This document shows, in pieces, positions 1 to 6,124 of a stretch of DNA of 6,216 bases. Position numbers and translations under genes: made by a program. The notes under the pieces were generated by a model, which was not told the origin of the DNA, did not search any database, and saw nothing but the letters and a program-made list of their open reading frames with translations. The DNA is from DATBIO01 sp036556965 (GTDB taxonomy: Bacteria > Acidobacteriota > Vicinamibacteria > Fen-336): positions 1 to 6,216 of the forward strand of contig DATBIO010000195.1 of the NCBI GenBank assembly GCA_036556965.1, read 5' to 3'. Every line of letters starts with the position of its first letter. The stretch's first letter is position 1.

Positions 1-570
1 CCCGAGAAGCCGCTCTCGGCCAAGCTCGCCACCCTCCCGAAGATGGCCGCGTTCTACGCCTGGTGGTACCCGTCCCGGTGGCTGGGCTGGGGGCGCTGGC
101 CGCGCTACGCCGAGTTCGGGAAGCTGGCCCCCCACCTGCGCTTCGTGGAGCGCCAGGCGCGCAAGCTGGCGCGCCAGAGCTTCCACGGGATGATGCGCTA
201 CCAGGCCCGCCTGCAGAACAAGCAGGCCTTCCTCTTCCGCCTGGTGGACGTGGCCAACGAGCTGTTCGCCATGGCCGCCTCCGTCACCCGCGCGCAGGCC
301 CTGCGCAAGGCGGGCGCGCCCGAGGCGGAAGAGGCCGCCGCCCTGGCCGACGTCTTCTGCCGCATCGCGCGGCGGCGCGTGCGGAGCCTGCTCGGCGAGC
401 TCTGGAGCAACGACGACGCCTTGCGCTACCGCACGGCGGGTGACGTGCTCAAGGGCCGGCACGAGTGGCTGGAGAGTGGCATCATCGGCCTGCCGGGCTC
501 GTTGGCGGTGCCCGCGGCTCCCGCCGCGGACGGAGCGGCGCCCGAGAAGCGCACGCGCGGCGCGGCCTGA
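1..570 (+). CDS. Acyl-CoA dehydrogenase, C-terminal part (5' truncated by window)
   Basis: The reading frame is open from the first base and ends at TGA 568-570, so 189 C-terminal residues are visible. FAD-dependent acyl-CoA dehydrogenases introduce the trans-2 double bond in beta-oxidation and related acyl-CoA pathways. The segment with MMRYQARLQNKQAFLFRLVD, then VANELFAMAASVTRAQAL and a helix with a Cys-Arg-Ile-Ala-Arg stretch, resembles the extra C-terminal helical domain of VLCAD/ACAD9-like enzymes, where the pattern is 'lRlaDiaidLyAmaavlsRA'. The catalytic glutamate and FAD-binding segments lie upstream of the window and cannot be checked. After GLPGS the last roughly 25 residues are an Ala/Pro-rich, probably disordered tail. 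The next gene starts 32 bp downstream on the same strand with no terminator between, so co-transcription is likely. The family call is fairly firm; chain-length specificity cannot be told. Confidence 0.85.
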   Translation, partial: PEKPLSAKLATLPKMAAFYAWWYPSRWLGWGRWPRYAEFGKLAPHLRFVERQARKLARQSFHGMMRYQARLQNKQAFLFRLVDVANELFAMAASVTRAQALRKAGAPEAEEAAALADVFCRIARRRVRSLLGELWSNDDALRYRTAGDVLKGRHEWLESGIIGLPGSLAVPAAPAADGAAPEKRTRGAA

Positions 571-592
571 CCGCGCCGCCGGGCTCCGGCGC

Positions 593-598
593 AGGAGG
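593..598 (+). promoter_or_regulatory. Ribosome binding site deciding the GTG start of the DinB gene
   Basis: AGGAGG lies four bases before GTG 603-605. It is the only strong Shine-Dalgarno in this stretch. It argues for a start at 603 over the in-frame ATG at 465 inside the preceding gene, and over the in-frame GTGs at 615 and 618. Confidence 0.7.
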
Positions 599-602
599 GC
601 CC

Positions 603-1073
603 GTGGACGACGCGGTGGTGAGGCGGCAGGTGGTCGAGCTGCTGCGCGACGAGCATGCCCATGCGGGCACCGTGCGCGCCTTCGCGGGGCTGGCGCCGGG
701 CCTGCGCGCCCGCCGCCCGCCGGGCTCCCCGCACTCGGTGTGGGACCTCCTCGAGCACCTGCGCCTCGCGCAGGAGGACATCCTGCGGTACACGCTCGAC
801 GCCGGCTGGCGCTCACCGGCCTGGCCGGAAGGCTACTGGCCCGCGCCGGCGGAGGAGGTGGAGGACGCGGCCTGGGACGCGTCGCTCGCGCGGCTCCGGG
901 CCGAGCTGGACGAGGTCTGCCGCCTGGTGGAGGACCCGGCGCGCGACCTGACCGCGGCCATCCCGCACGGCGAGGGCCGCACCTACCTGCGCCAGGCCCT
1001 TCTCGTGGCCGATCACAACGCCTACCACGTGGGACAGGTCGTGCAGATCCGCAAGGCGCTCGGCGCCTGGTGA
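603..1073 (+). CDS. DinB/YfiT-like metal-binding four-helix protein
   Basis: The product has 156 residues, the usual length for the DinB superfamily, whose members are four-helix bundles that bind a divalent metal through three histidines. The family layout is visible: an N-terminal helix (VVELLRDEHAHAG), a second helix with SVWDLLEHLRLAQEDIL giving candidate ligand His52, and a C-terminal helix LLVADHNAYHVGQVVQIR giving candidate ligands His138 and His142 in an HxxxH arrangement. Characterised relatives include bacillithiol- or mycothiol-dependent transferases and isomerases, but most members have no known reaction, so no substrate is assigned. The GTG start is chosen from the AGGAGG at 593-598. 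The gene begins 32 bp after the acyl-CoA dehydrogenase stop and ends 25 bp before the alcohol dehydrogenase start, so it is probably the middle gene of an operon. It is expected to be cytoplasmic; no signal peptide is seen. The family call is confident and the function unknown. Confidence 0.82.
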   Translation: MDDAVVRRQVVELLRDEHAHAGTVRAFAGLAPGLRARRPPGSPHSVWDLLEHLRLAQEDILRYTLDAGWRSPAWPEGYWPAPAEEVEDAAWDASLARLRAELDEVCRLVEDPARDLTAAIPHGEGRTYLRQALLVADHNAYHVGQVVQIRKALGAW

Positions 1074-1098
1074 GGCGTCGCGGGAGCGGGGAAACGGC

Positions 1099-2199
1099 GT
1101 GAAGGCGGCCGTCTGCCACGAGACCCGCCGTCCGGTGGCGGTGGAGGACGTCACCCTCGAGGCGCCGCGGGCCCAGGAGGTGCTGGTGAGGATCGCCGCC
1201 GCGGGGGTCTGCCACTCCGACTACTCGGTGGTGACGGGGGTGATGCCCGCGCGCCTCCCCTGCGTGCTGGGCCACGAGGGCGCGGGCACGGTGGAGGAAG
1301 TGGGTCCGGGCGTGGCGGAGGTGGCCCCGGGGGACCGCGTGGCCCTGTCCTGGGTCGCGCAGTGCGGCGCCTGCTTCTACTGCGAGAACGGCGAGCCGCA
1401 CCTCTGCGCGCTGGGCGCGCGCATCAACCAGCGCTTCCGCATGCCGGACGGGTCCACGCGCCTGCACCGGGACGGGGTGGAGCTGCAGGCCTTCTCCGCG
1501 CTGGGGGCCATGGCGGAGCGCGTGGTGGCGCCCGCGCGCTCGGTGGTGCGCCTGCCGCCGGACGCTCCCCTCGAGAAGGCGGCGCTGCTGGGCTGCGCCG
1601 TCACCACCGGCGTGGGCGCCGTGGTCAACACCGCGCGCGTGGAGCCGGGCAGCCGGGTGGCCGTGTTCGGCGTGGGCGGGGTGGGCCTGAACGTCGTGCA
1701 GGGCGCCGTGCTCGCGGGGGCGGCGACCATCGTGGCCGTGGACGTCAGCGCGCGGAAGCTCGCCCTGGCGGAGGCCTTCGGGGCCACCCATACCGTGGAC
1801 GCCTCGGCGCGGGAGCCGGCCGCCGCCGTCCGCGAGCTGACGCAGGGCCGGGGCGCCGACTACGCGTTCGAGGCCGTCGGACGCAAGGAGTCGATCGAGG
1901 CCGCCTACGACGCCACGCGCCGCGGCGGCACCTGCGTGGTGATCGGAATCGGATCGCGCGAGGAGGCGGTGGCGCTCAACGTCTACCTCTTGCCGGTCAT
2001 GGGCAAGAGGCTGCTCGGCTGCTGGTACGGGAGCGCCGACGTGCGGCGGGACCTGCCGCGCCTCCTGGCCCTCCACCAGGAAGGCCGCCTGAAGCTCGAG
2101 GAGCTGGTGACGCGCACCTACCGGCTGGACGAGATCAACCAGGCCTTCGCCGACCTGGCGGGGGGCGATGGCGGGCGCGGGATGGTGCTGTTCCCCTGA
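1099..2199 (+). CDS. Zinc-dependent alcohol dehydrogenase, class III-like (AdhC type)
   Basis: This 366-residue medium-chain dehydrogenase/reductase would oxidise an alcohol, or reduce an aldehyde, with NAD(H) in the cytoplasm. Catalytic zinc ligands are visible: Cys38 in GVCHSD, His59-Glu60 in LGHEGAG, and Cys166 in LLGCAVTTG. The structural zinc loop has Cys89, Cys92, Cys95 and Cys103. The Rossmann nucleotide motif GVGGVG is at 191-196, and Asp215 in VAVD ends the second strand, which favours NAD over NADP. The segment around HRDGVELQAFSALGAMAE and the C-terminal GRLKLEELVTRTYRLDEINQAF match the class III/AdhC branch, which includes formaldehyde and cofactor-bound or NDMA-type enzymes. The actual substrate cannot be read from sequence. 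The start is GTG 1099, placing the usual MKAAV N-terminus at residue 1; a weak GGGGAAA sits just upstream. All ligands are intact, so it should be active. It is likely the last gene of the upstream operon. Confidence 0.92.
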   Translation: MKAAVCHETRRPVAVEDVTLEAPRAQEVLVRIAAAGVCHSDYSVVTGVMPARLPCVLGHEGAGTVEEVGPGVAEVAPGDRVALSWVAQCGACFYCENGEPHLCALGARINQRFRMPDGSTRLHRDGVELQAFSALGAMAERVVAPARSVVRLPPDAPLEKAALLGCAVTTGVGAVVNTARVEPGSRVAVFGVGGVGLNVVQGAVLAGAATIVAVDVSARKLALAEAFGATHTVDASAREPAAAVRELTQGRGADYAFEAVGRKESIEAAYDATRRGGTCVVIGIGSREEAVALNVYLLPVMGKRLLGCWYGSADVRRDLPRLLALHQEGRLKLEELVTRTYRLDEINQAFADLAGGDGGRGMVLFP

Positions 2200-2216
2200 G
2201 CCGGCTCGACCGATTT

Positions 2217-2236
2217 GGTTGGGCGGCCGGCCAACC
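2217..2236. repeat. 20-bp near-perfect palindrome, candidate operator
   Basis: GGTTGGGCGGCCGGCCAACC reads the same on both strands except for one symmetric G/G mismatch pair (2223 and 2230). The arms GGTTGG and CCAACC flank CGGCCG, with the centre at 2226/2227. Size and dyad symmetry fit a binding site for a dimeric regulator such as the TetR protein encoded 100 bp downstream. It lies 17 bp after the alcohol dehydrogenase stop and about 45 bp before the TTGACA element. It could fold as an RNA hairpin, but no T-run follows, so an intrinsic terminator is less likely. The function is inferred only. Confidence 0.4.
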
Positions 2237-2241
2237 GACGC

Positions 2242-2274
2242 TGCGCAACCGCTGGGCCGCACTGGGATGCGCAA
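2242..2274. repeat. Direct repeat TGCGCAA, 26-bp period
   Basis: TGCGCAA occurs at 2242-2248 and again at 2268-2274; the TGCGCA core is itself a palindrome. CTGGG is also repeated between them at 2252 and 2262. The copies are spaced by roughly 2.5 helical turns just upstream of the TetR-gene promoter, so they could be activator or repressor half-sites. In such GC-rich DNA a 7-bp repeat can also arise by chance, hence the low confidence. Confidence 0.25.
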
Positions 2275-2281
2275 ATCTCGC

Positions 2282-2311
2282 TTGACAAGCCTGCGGGGGC
2301 TTGGCTAGTTT
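2282..2311 (+). promoter_or_regulatory. Sigma70-type promoter of the TetR gene
   Basis: A consensus -35 box TTGACA (2282-2287) is followed after 18 bp by TAGTTT (2306-2311). TAGTTT keeps the important first T, second A and last T of the -10 consensus. The bases around it are relatively AT-rich in an otherwise GC-saturated sequence. Transcription would be expected to start around 2317-2321, at or within a few bases of the ATG at 2321, so the mRNA may be leaderless or nearly so. An inverted repeat occupies the spacer. Confidence 0.55.
2286..2303. promoter_or_regulatory. Inverted repeat in the promoter spacer, candidate TetR operator
   Basis: CAAGCC (2286-2291) and GGCTTG (2298-2303) are perfect inverted arms around a 6-bp centre. 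The site covers the spacer between the -35 and -10 elements, where a bound repressor would block RNA polymerase. TetR-family regulators commonly repress their own gene through such sites, so this is the best candidate for autoregulation. Binding by the adjacent protein is inferred. Confidence 0.45.
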
Positions 2312-2320
2312 CTTGGGCAC

Positions 2321-2992
2321 ATGACCAAGGCCAAGGCGTCGCCGAAGAAGGCGGGGCCGGTCGACGACCACTTTCTCGATGCCGCCGCGCGCCTCTTCCG
2401 GCAGAAGGGCTTCGAGGCCACCACCGTGCGCGACATCGCGCGCGCCGCGGGGGTGCTCCCCGGCAGCCTCCACTACCGCTACCCGACCAAGGCCGATCTC
2501 CTCCTCGCCCTCATGAAGCGCGGGGTGGAGGCCGACCTCGGCTGCCTGCGCGCGGCCATCTCGGGCGTGCGCGAGCCCGTGGAGCGCCTGCGTCTCGCCC
2601 TGCGCGCCCGCCTCCGCTTCCTGCTCTCCCGGGACGCGCCGCAGGTCGTGCTCTACGACTGGCGCTCCCTCAAGGGACGGGCGCGCGAGGAGATGATCCG
2701 GTACCGGGACCAGTACGAGGCCTTCTGGAAGGGGCTCCTCTACGAGGCGGCGGGGTCGGGCTGGCTGCGTCCGGACATCGACCTGCGCCTGCTGCGGCTG
2801 CTCGTCTTCGGCGCCATCAACGGGGCCGCGCTGTGGTACTCGCGCGGCGGTCCCCGCACGCCCGACGAGATCGCCGACGCGTTCTGGGGGCTCATCGCCT
2901 ACGGCGTGCTCGACGAGGCGCGCCGGCCGCACGACGTGGACACCGCGCTGCGCGCCCTCTCCGCCATGGAGGTGGGAGTGGGGGACGGGTAG
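2321..2992 (+). CDS. TetR/AcrR family transcriptional regulator
   Basis: The 223-residue product has the standard TetR size and layout. The N-terminal helix-turn-helix spans about residues 17-63: a first helix HFLDAAARLFRQKGF, then TTVRDIARAAGV (34-45), then the recognition helix and the family signature PGSLHYRYPTKADLL (47-61). A lysine-rich tail of about 12 residues precedes it. The C-terminal half is all-helical and should bind a small ligand and form the dimer; the stretch LLVFGAINGAALWY followed by RTPDEIADAFWGLIAYGVL resembles regulators of the KstR2/fatty-acyl type, though this is by eye. Such proteins are usually repressors released by a ligand, often an acyl-CoA in lipid loci. ATG 2321 is the natural start; no Shine-Dalgarno precedes it and the promoter sits immediately upstream. 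The receptor gene follows after 92 bp, so this protein probably controls itself and that gene. The family is certain; the ligand is unknown. Confidence 0.9.
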   Translation: MTKAKASPKKAGPVDDHFLDAAARLFRQKGFEATTVRDIARAAGVLPGSLHYRYPTKADLLLALMKRGVEADLGCLRAAISGVREPVERLRLALRARLRFLLSRDAPQVVLYDWRSLKGRAREEMIRYRDQYEAFWKGLLYEAAGSGWLRPDIDLRLLRLLVFGAINGAALWYSRGGPRTPDEIADAFWGLIAYGVLDEARRPHDVDTALRALSAMEVGVGDG

Positions 2993-3002
2993 CCGGAGGA
3001 GG

Positions 3003-3028
3003 GTGGACGGCGGACGTGGAACGGCGGA
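3003..3028 (+). repeat. Imperfect tandem repeat in the TetR-receptor gap
   Basis: GTGGACGGCGGA (3003-3014) is followed one base later by GTGGAACGGCGGA (3016-3028), two near-identical units of 12-13 bp. They lie in the 92-bp space between the TetR stop and the receptor start. They may be a duplicated binding site or a local slippage product. No function can be assigned. Confidence 0.35.
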
Positions 3029-3049
3029 GCGGGCTGAGCCGGGGCCCGC
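3029..3049 (+). promoter_or_regulatory. Potential GC hairpin upstream of the receptor gene
   Basis: GCGGGC (3029-3034) can pair with GCCCGC (3044-3049) around a 9-base loop, in the leader 35 bp before the receptor ATG. No T-run follows, so it is not a typical intrinsic terminator. It could affect mRNA stability or translation. Chance pairing is quite possible at this GC content. Confidence 0.2.
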
Positions 3050-3073
3050 GCCGCGCAGCACCGACCGGCGCCC

Positions 3074-3078
3074 GGAGG
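3074..3078 (+). promoter_or_regulatory. Ribosome binding site of the TonB-dependent receptor gene
   Basis: GGAGG stands six bases before ATG 3085. It fixes the start at the MKK signal peptide. The frame is open much further upstream, back through the TetR gene, so this site is what decides the start. Confidence 0.75.
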
Positions 3079-3084
3079 CGACTC

Positions 3085-6000
3085 ATGAAGAAGATCGCTG
3101 CCTTGCTGGCCCTGGCCCTGGCGTGCGCGTGGCCCGGTCCCGTCCGCGCCCAGTCCCTCGCCACGGGCGCCCTCGTCGCGGGCGCGGTGCGCGACGCCTC
3201 CGGGGCCGTGCTGCCGGCGGCCACGGTCACCGTGCTGTCGGTGGAGACGGGCCTCAGCCGTTCCGCCACCACCGACGCCCGCGGGCGCTACGTGGTGGCC
3301 GCCCTGCCCCCGGGCACCTACCGGCTCACCGTGACCCTGGACCGCTTCGCCCCCGCCGTGCGGGAGGGCGTCGTGCTCGTCCTCGGCCAGGAGCTGGAGC
3401 TGAACTTCAACCTGCAGGTGGCGGGGACCATCGAGGAGGTGACGGTAGTGGGCGAGGCGGCCATGGTGGACCCCGGCCAGACCGCGGTGGCCACCGTGGT
3501 GGGCCAGCGCCAGATCGAGAGCCTGCCCATCAACCTGCGCAACTTCCTGAGCTTCTCCGTGATCACGCCCGGCGTGACCAACGACCGCACGCCCCAGCAG
3601 GGAGCCTCCGCCACCTCCGGGCTCTCCTTCGGGGGACAGCGCGCGCGCTCCAACAACATCATGGTGGACGGCCTGGACAACAACGATCCCATCGTGGGCG
3701 CCGTGCGCGCGACCTTCAGCCAGGAGGCCATCCGCGAGTTCCAGGTCCTCACCAACTCGTACTCCGCGGAGTTCGGCAAGGCCTCGGGCGGCGTCGTGAA
3801 CATCGTCACCAAGAGCGGGACCAACGACTTCAACGGGAACGCCTTCTTCTACTTCCGCGACGAGAGCCTCAACGCCAAGGACCACTTCGAGAAGGAGGAC
3901 GTCTTCGGCCAGCCCGTGGACCGCGAGAAGGCGCCCTTCAGCCAGTACCAGTGGGGCGCCACGCTGGGCGGCCCCCTGGTGAAGGACCGGACCTTCTTCT
4001 TCCTCTCCTTCGAGAAGGTGGACATCGAGGCCAACAACTTCGTCAACATCGACCCCACCGCGGCGAGCGTGCTGCGGGCCAACGGCTTCCCGGTGGACCT
4101 GGGCAACGTGCCCTACGACAACCGGGCCACCGAGTTCCTGGCCAAGGTCAACCACCAGTGGAGCCCCAACCACAACCTCGTGCTGCGCGGCAACTTCGCC
4201 GACATCACCAACGAGAACATCGAGCCCTTCGGCGGCATCACCGCGCGCAGCCGCGGGGCCGTGCAGCTGCGCGAGGACTGGGCCATCTCCGCCACCCAGA
4301 CCGACATCCTCTCCGCGCGCTGGGTGAACGAGGCGCGCGTCCAGTTCGCGCGGCAGGACCAGCTCATCCAGTCCCTGGACCCGAACTGCGGAGGTCCCTG
4401 CGACAGCAACGACCTGGGCGGCCCCACCCTGGAGCTGACGGGGGTGGCCAGCGTGGGCCGCCAGCGCTTCACGCCCCAGCCGCGGCTGAACGAGCGCATC
4501 CAGGTCGCCGACACCATCAGCTACTTCGGCGGCAACCACCAGCTGAAGGCGGGGCTGGACTTCAGCTACGTCGACACCAAGGACACCGCGCTTCCCCTGC
4601 ACTTCGGCGGCCGGTACATCTTCGCCTCCCTTCCCGGCTCCGTCCTGCCCCTGGTCGGCCTGCCCGCGCGCGCGGCGCCCGTGACCCCCGTGGAGGCGGT
4701 GGCCCTGGGCCTGCCCGCCGCCTACGTGCAGGGCTACGGCGAGGTCGGCGCTTCCTACAAGGACTCGGACATCGCCCTCTTCGTGCAGGACGACTGGAGG
4801 ATCACGCCGCGCCTGACCCTCAAGGCGGGCCTGCGCTACCAGCGCCAGGAGCCGTACGACGACATCCAGTACAACGTCTCCAACCTGAACGGCGGCGTGC
4901 TCTCCTACCGCTATCCCAGCGACAGCAACAACTTCGCCCCGCGGGTGGCCCTGGCCTTCGACCCCAGGGGCGACGGACGCACCGTGCTGCACGCGGCCTA
5001 CGGGATCTTCTTCGACAACCAGATCATCGCCATCCCCCAGATCGGCGCCGGCATCAACGGGGCGGCGGACGGCGTGCGCACGCTCGTCCTGCGCTTCCCG
5101 GCCAGCATCGCCCCCTGGCGGGCCCCGGGCCACCGCATCGCGGAGCCCCTCACGCCCTATCCCAGCCTGGTCATCTCGCCCGACCCCGGCATCGAGACCC
5201 CGTATTCCCACCAGGCGGCGGCGGGCTTCGACCGCGCGCTGGGCACCGACTTCGCCCTCTCCGCCAACTTCGTGTACGTGCGCGGCAAGGAGCAGCTCGG
5301 CACCATCGACTACAACCCGGTGGTGCCCGCCCTCGGCACGGGCCGCCGGCCCAACGACGTGGGCGGGCGCGCCGGCACCTCCGCCTCCATCCTCCAGTAC
5401 ACGTCCTTCGGCGAGACCTGGTACAAGGGGCTCACCGTCAGCCTGAACAAGCGCTTCAGCCACAACTACCAGTTCCTCCTCTCGTACACGCTGTCGGAGG
5501 CGGAGGACAACTCGACCGACTTCCAGAGCGCCTTCATCGTCCAGGACAACGGACTGGGACGGAACCCCGCCGACCCGGAGGGGCTGCCCCTGAACTTCAA
5601 CCCCGACTCGGAGCGGGGCCCGGCGACCCACGACCAGCGGCACCGCTTCGTGCTCTCCGGCCTCTACCAGTTCCCGTGGGACCTGCGGTTCTCGGCCATC
5701 GTCACCGGCGCCTCCGGACGCCCGTTCAACATCCTGGCCGGCGCCGACCTCAACGGGGACGGAGACGGAGGGGCCTTCCCGTCGGACCGGGCCCGCCGCA
5801 ACCCGGCGGACCCCGCCAGCAGCGTCGGCCGGAACTCCGGGACCATGAAGAGCCAGTTCGTGGTGGACGCCCGGCTGGGCAAGACGATCAAGCTCGGGAA
5901 GGGCGTCAACCTGGAGGCCATCGTGGAGGTGTTCAACCTCTTCGACCGCACGAACTTCAGCGAGATCAACAACATCTTCGGGCGAGGGGCGTTCCCCGAC

Positions 6001-6099
6001 CAGCCGCAGACGGACACCCAGGGCCGCGTGACCTACGGCCTCTACGAGCAGGCGCTGCCGCCGCGCCAGGTGCAGCTGGCGGCCAAGCTGAGCTTCTAG
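3085..6099 (+). CDS. TonB-dependent outer-membrane receptor, Oar-like, with carboxypeptidase-regulatory-like domain
   Basis: The 1004-residue product is a full-length TonB-dependent receptor: a 22-strand outer-membrane barrel that takes up or senses a substrate using TonB-ExbBD energy. In order: a signal peptide (MKK, hydrophobic core to about 15, likely cut after Ala22 in VRA-QS); a CarboxypepD_reg-like beta-sandwich (about 28-112, with GAVRDASGAVLPAATVTV and GRYVVAALPPGTYRLTV); a TonB-box-like stretch IEEVTVVGE (116-124); a plug (about 130-244, with QIESLPINLRNF, GGQRARSNNIMVDGLDNND and GGVVNIVTKSGT); and the barrel to the C-terminus. Family marks in the barrel include a DLNGDGDGG loop (888-896), the late strand VEVFNLFDRTNF and a terminal Phe for BAM recognition. 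Cys435 and Cys439 probably form a small disulfide in a loop. ATG 3085 is supported by GGAGG six bases upstream. The gene lies 92 bp after the TetR gene and 25 bp before an acyl-CoA dehydrogenase. The substrate cannot be read from sequence; context suggests a lipid-like compound. Confidence 0.93.
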   Translation: MKKIAALLALALACAWPGPVRAQSLATGALVAGAVRDASGAVLPAATVTVLSVETGLSRSATTDARGRYVVAALPPGTYRLTVTLDRFAPAVREGVVLVLGQELELNFNLQVAGTIEEVTVVGEAAMVDPGQTAVATVVGQRQIESLPINLRNFLSFSVITPGVTNDRTPQQGASATSGLSFGGQRARSNNIMVDGLDNNDPIVGAVRATFSQEAIREFQVLTNSYSAEFGKASGGVVNIVTKSGTNDFNGNAFFYFRDESLNAKDHFEKEDVFGQPVDREKAPFSQYQWGATLGGPLVKDRTFFFLSFEKVDIEANNFVNIDPTAASVLRANGFPVDLGNVPYDNRATEFLAKVNHQWSPNHNLVLRGNFADITNENIEPFGGITARSRGAVQLREDWAISATQTDILSARWVNEARVQFARQDQLIQSLDPNCGGPCDSNDLGGPTLELTGVASVGRQRFTPQPRLNERIQVADTISYFGGNHQLKAGLDFSYVDTKDTALPLHFGGRYIFASLPGSVLPLVGLPARAAPVTPVEAVALGLPAAYVQGYGEVGASYKDSDIALFVQDDWRITPRLTLKAGLRYQRQEPYDDIQYNVSNLNGGVLSYRYPSDSNNFAPRVALAFDPRGDGRTVLHAAYGIFFDNQIIAIPQIGAGINGAADGVRTLVLRFPASIAPWRAPGHRIAEPLTPYPSLVISPDPGIETPYSHQAAAGFDRALGTDFALSANFVYVRGKEQLGTIDYNPVVPALGTGRRPNDVGGRAGTSASILQYTSFGETWYKGLTVSLNKRFSHNYQFLLSYTLSEAEDNSTDFQSAFIVQDNGLGRNPADPEGLPLNFNPDSERGPATHDQRHRFVLSGLYQFPWDLRFSAIVTGASGRPFNILAGADLNGDGDGGAFPSDRARRNPADPASSVGRNSGTMKSQFVVDARLGKTIKLGKGVNLEAIVEVFNLFDRTNFSEINNIFGRGAFPDQPQTDTQGRVTYGLYEQALPPRQVQLAAKLSF

Positions 6100-6124
6100 C
6101 GCGGCGCGCACGCCCCAGGACGCG

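Noticed and set aside
465..602. An earlier ATG start for the DinB gene at 465
   Set aside because: It overlaps the acyl-CoA dehydrogenase by about 100 bp, adds Arg/Gly-rich sequence not typical of DinB proteins, and lacks a good ribosome binding site, unlike GTG 603.
440..1102. Open frame overlapping the DinB gene in another plus-strand frame
   Set aside because: The translation is almost entirely Arg, Gly, Ala and Pro with no motif, which is typical of an off-frame reading of GC-rich DNA.
1362..2285. Long plus-strand frame inside the alcohol dehydrogenase
   Set aside because: The dehydrogenase frame contains all zinc ligands and the Rossmann motif. This alternative is Arg/Gly-rich shadow sequence.
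2215..3084. In-frame extension of the receptor frame upstream to 2215
   Set aside because: It runs through the TetR gene in another frame with Arg/Pro/Ala-rich junk sequence. The signal peptide and GGAGG place the true start at 3085.
3085..3150. Lipoprotein signal (ALAC at residues 11-14) in the receptor
   Set aside because: The -3 position is Ala rather than Leu, and a good signal peptidase I site (VRA-QS) follows. Receptors of this family are not usually lipoproteins.
2899..6111. A 1070-codon open frame on the minus strand opposite the receptor gene
   Set aside because: It mirrors the receptor with G/C-rich codons that rarely read as stops in reverse. The translation is low-complexity, rich in Val, His, Gly and Ala, with no recognisable domain, while the plus strand encodes a full, ordered receptor.
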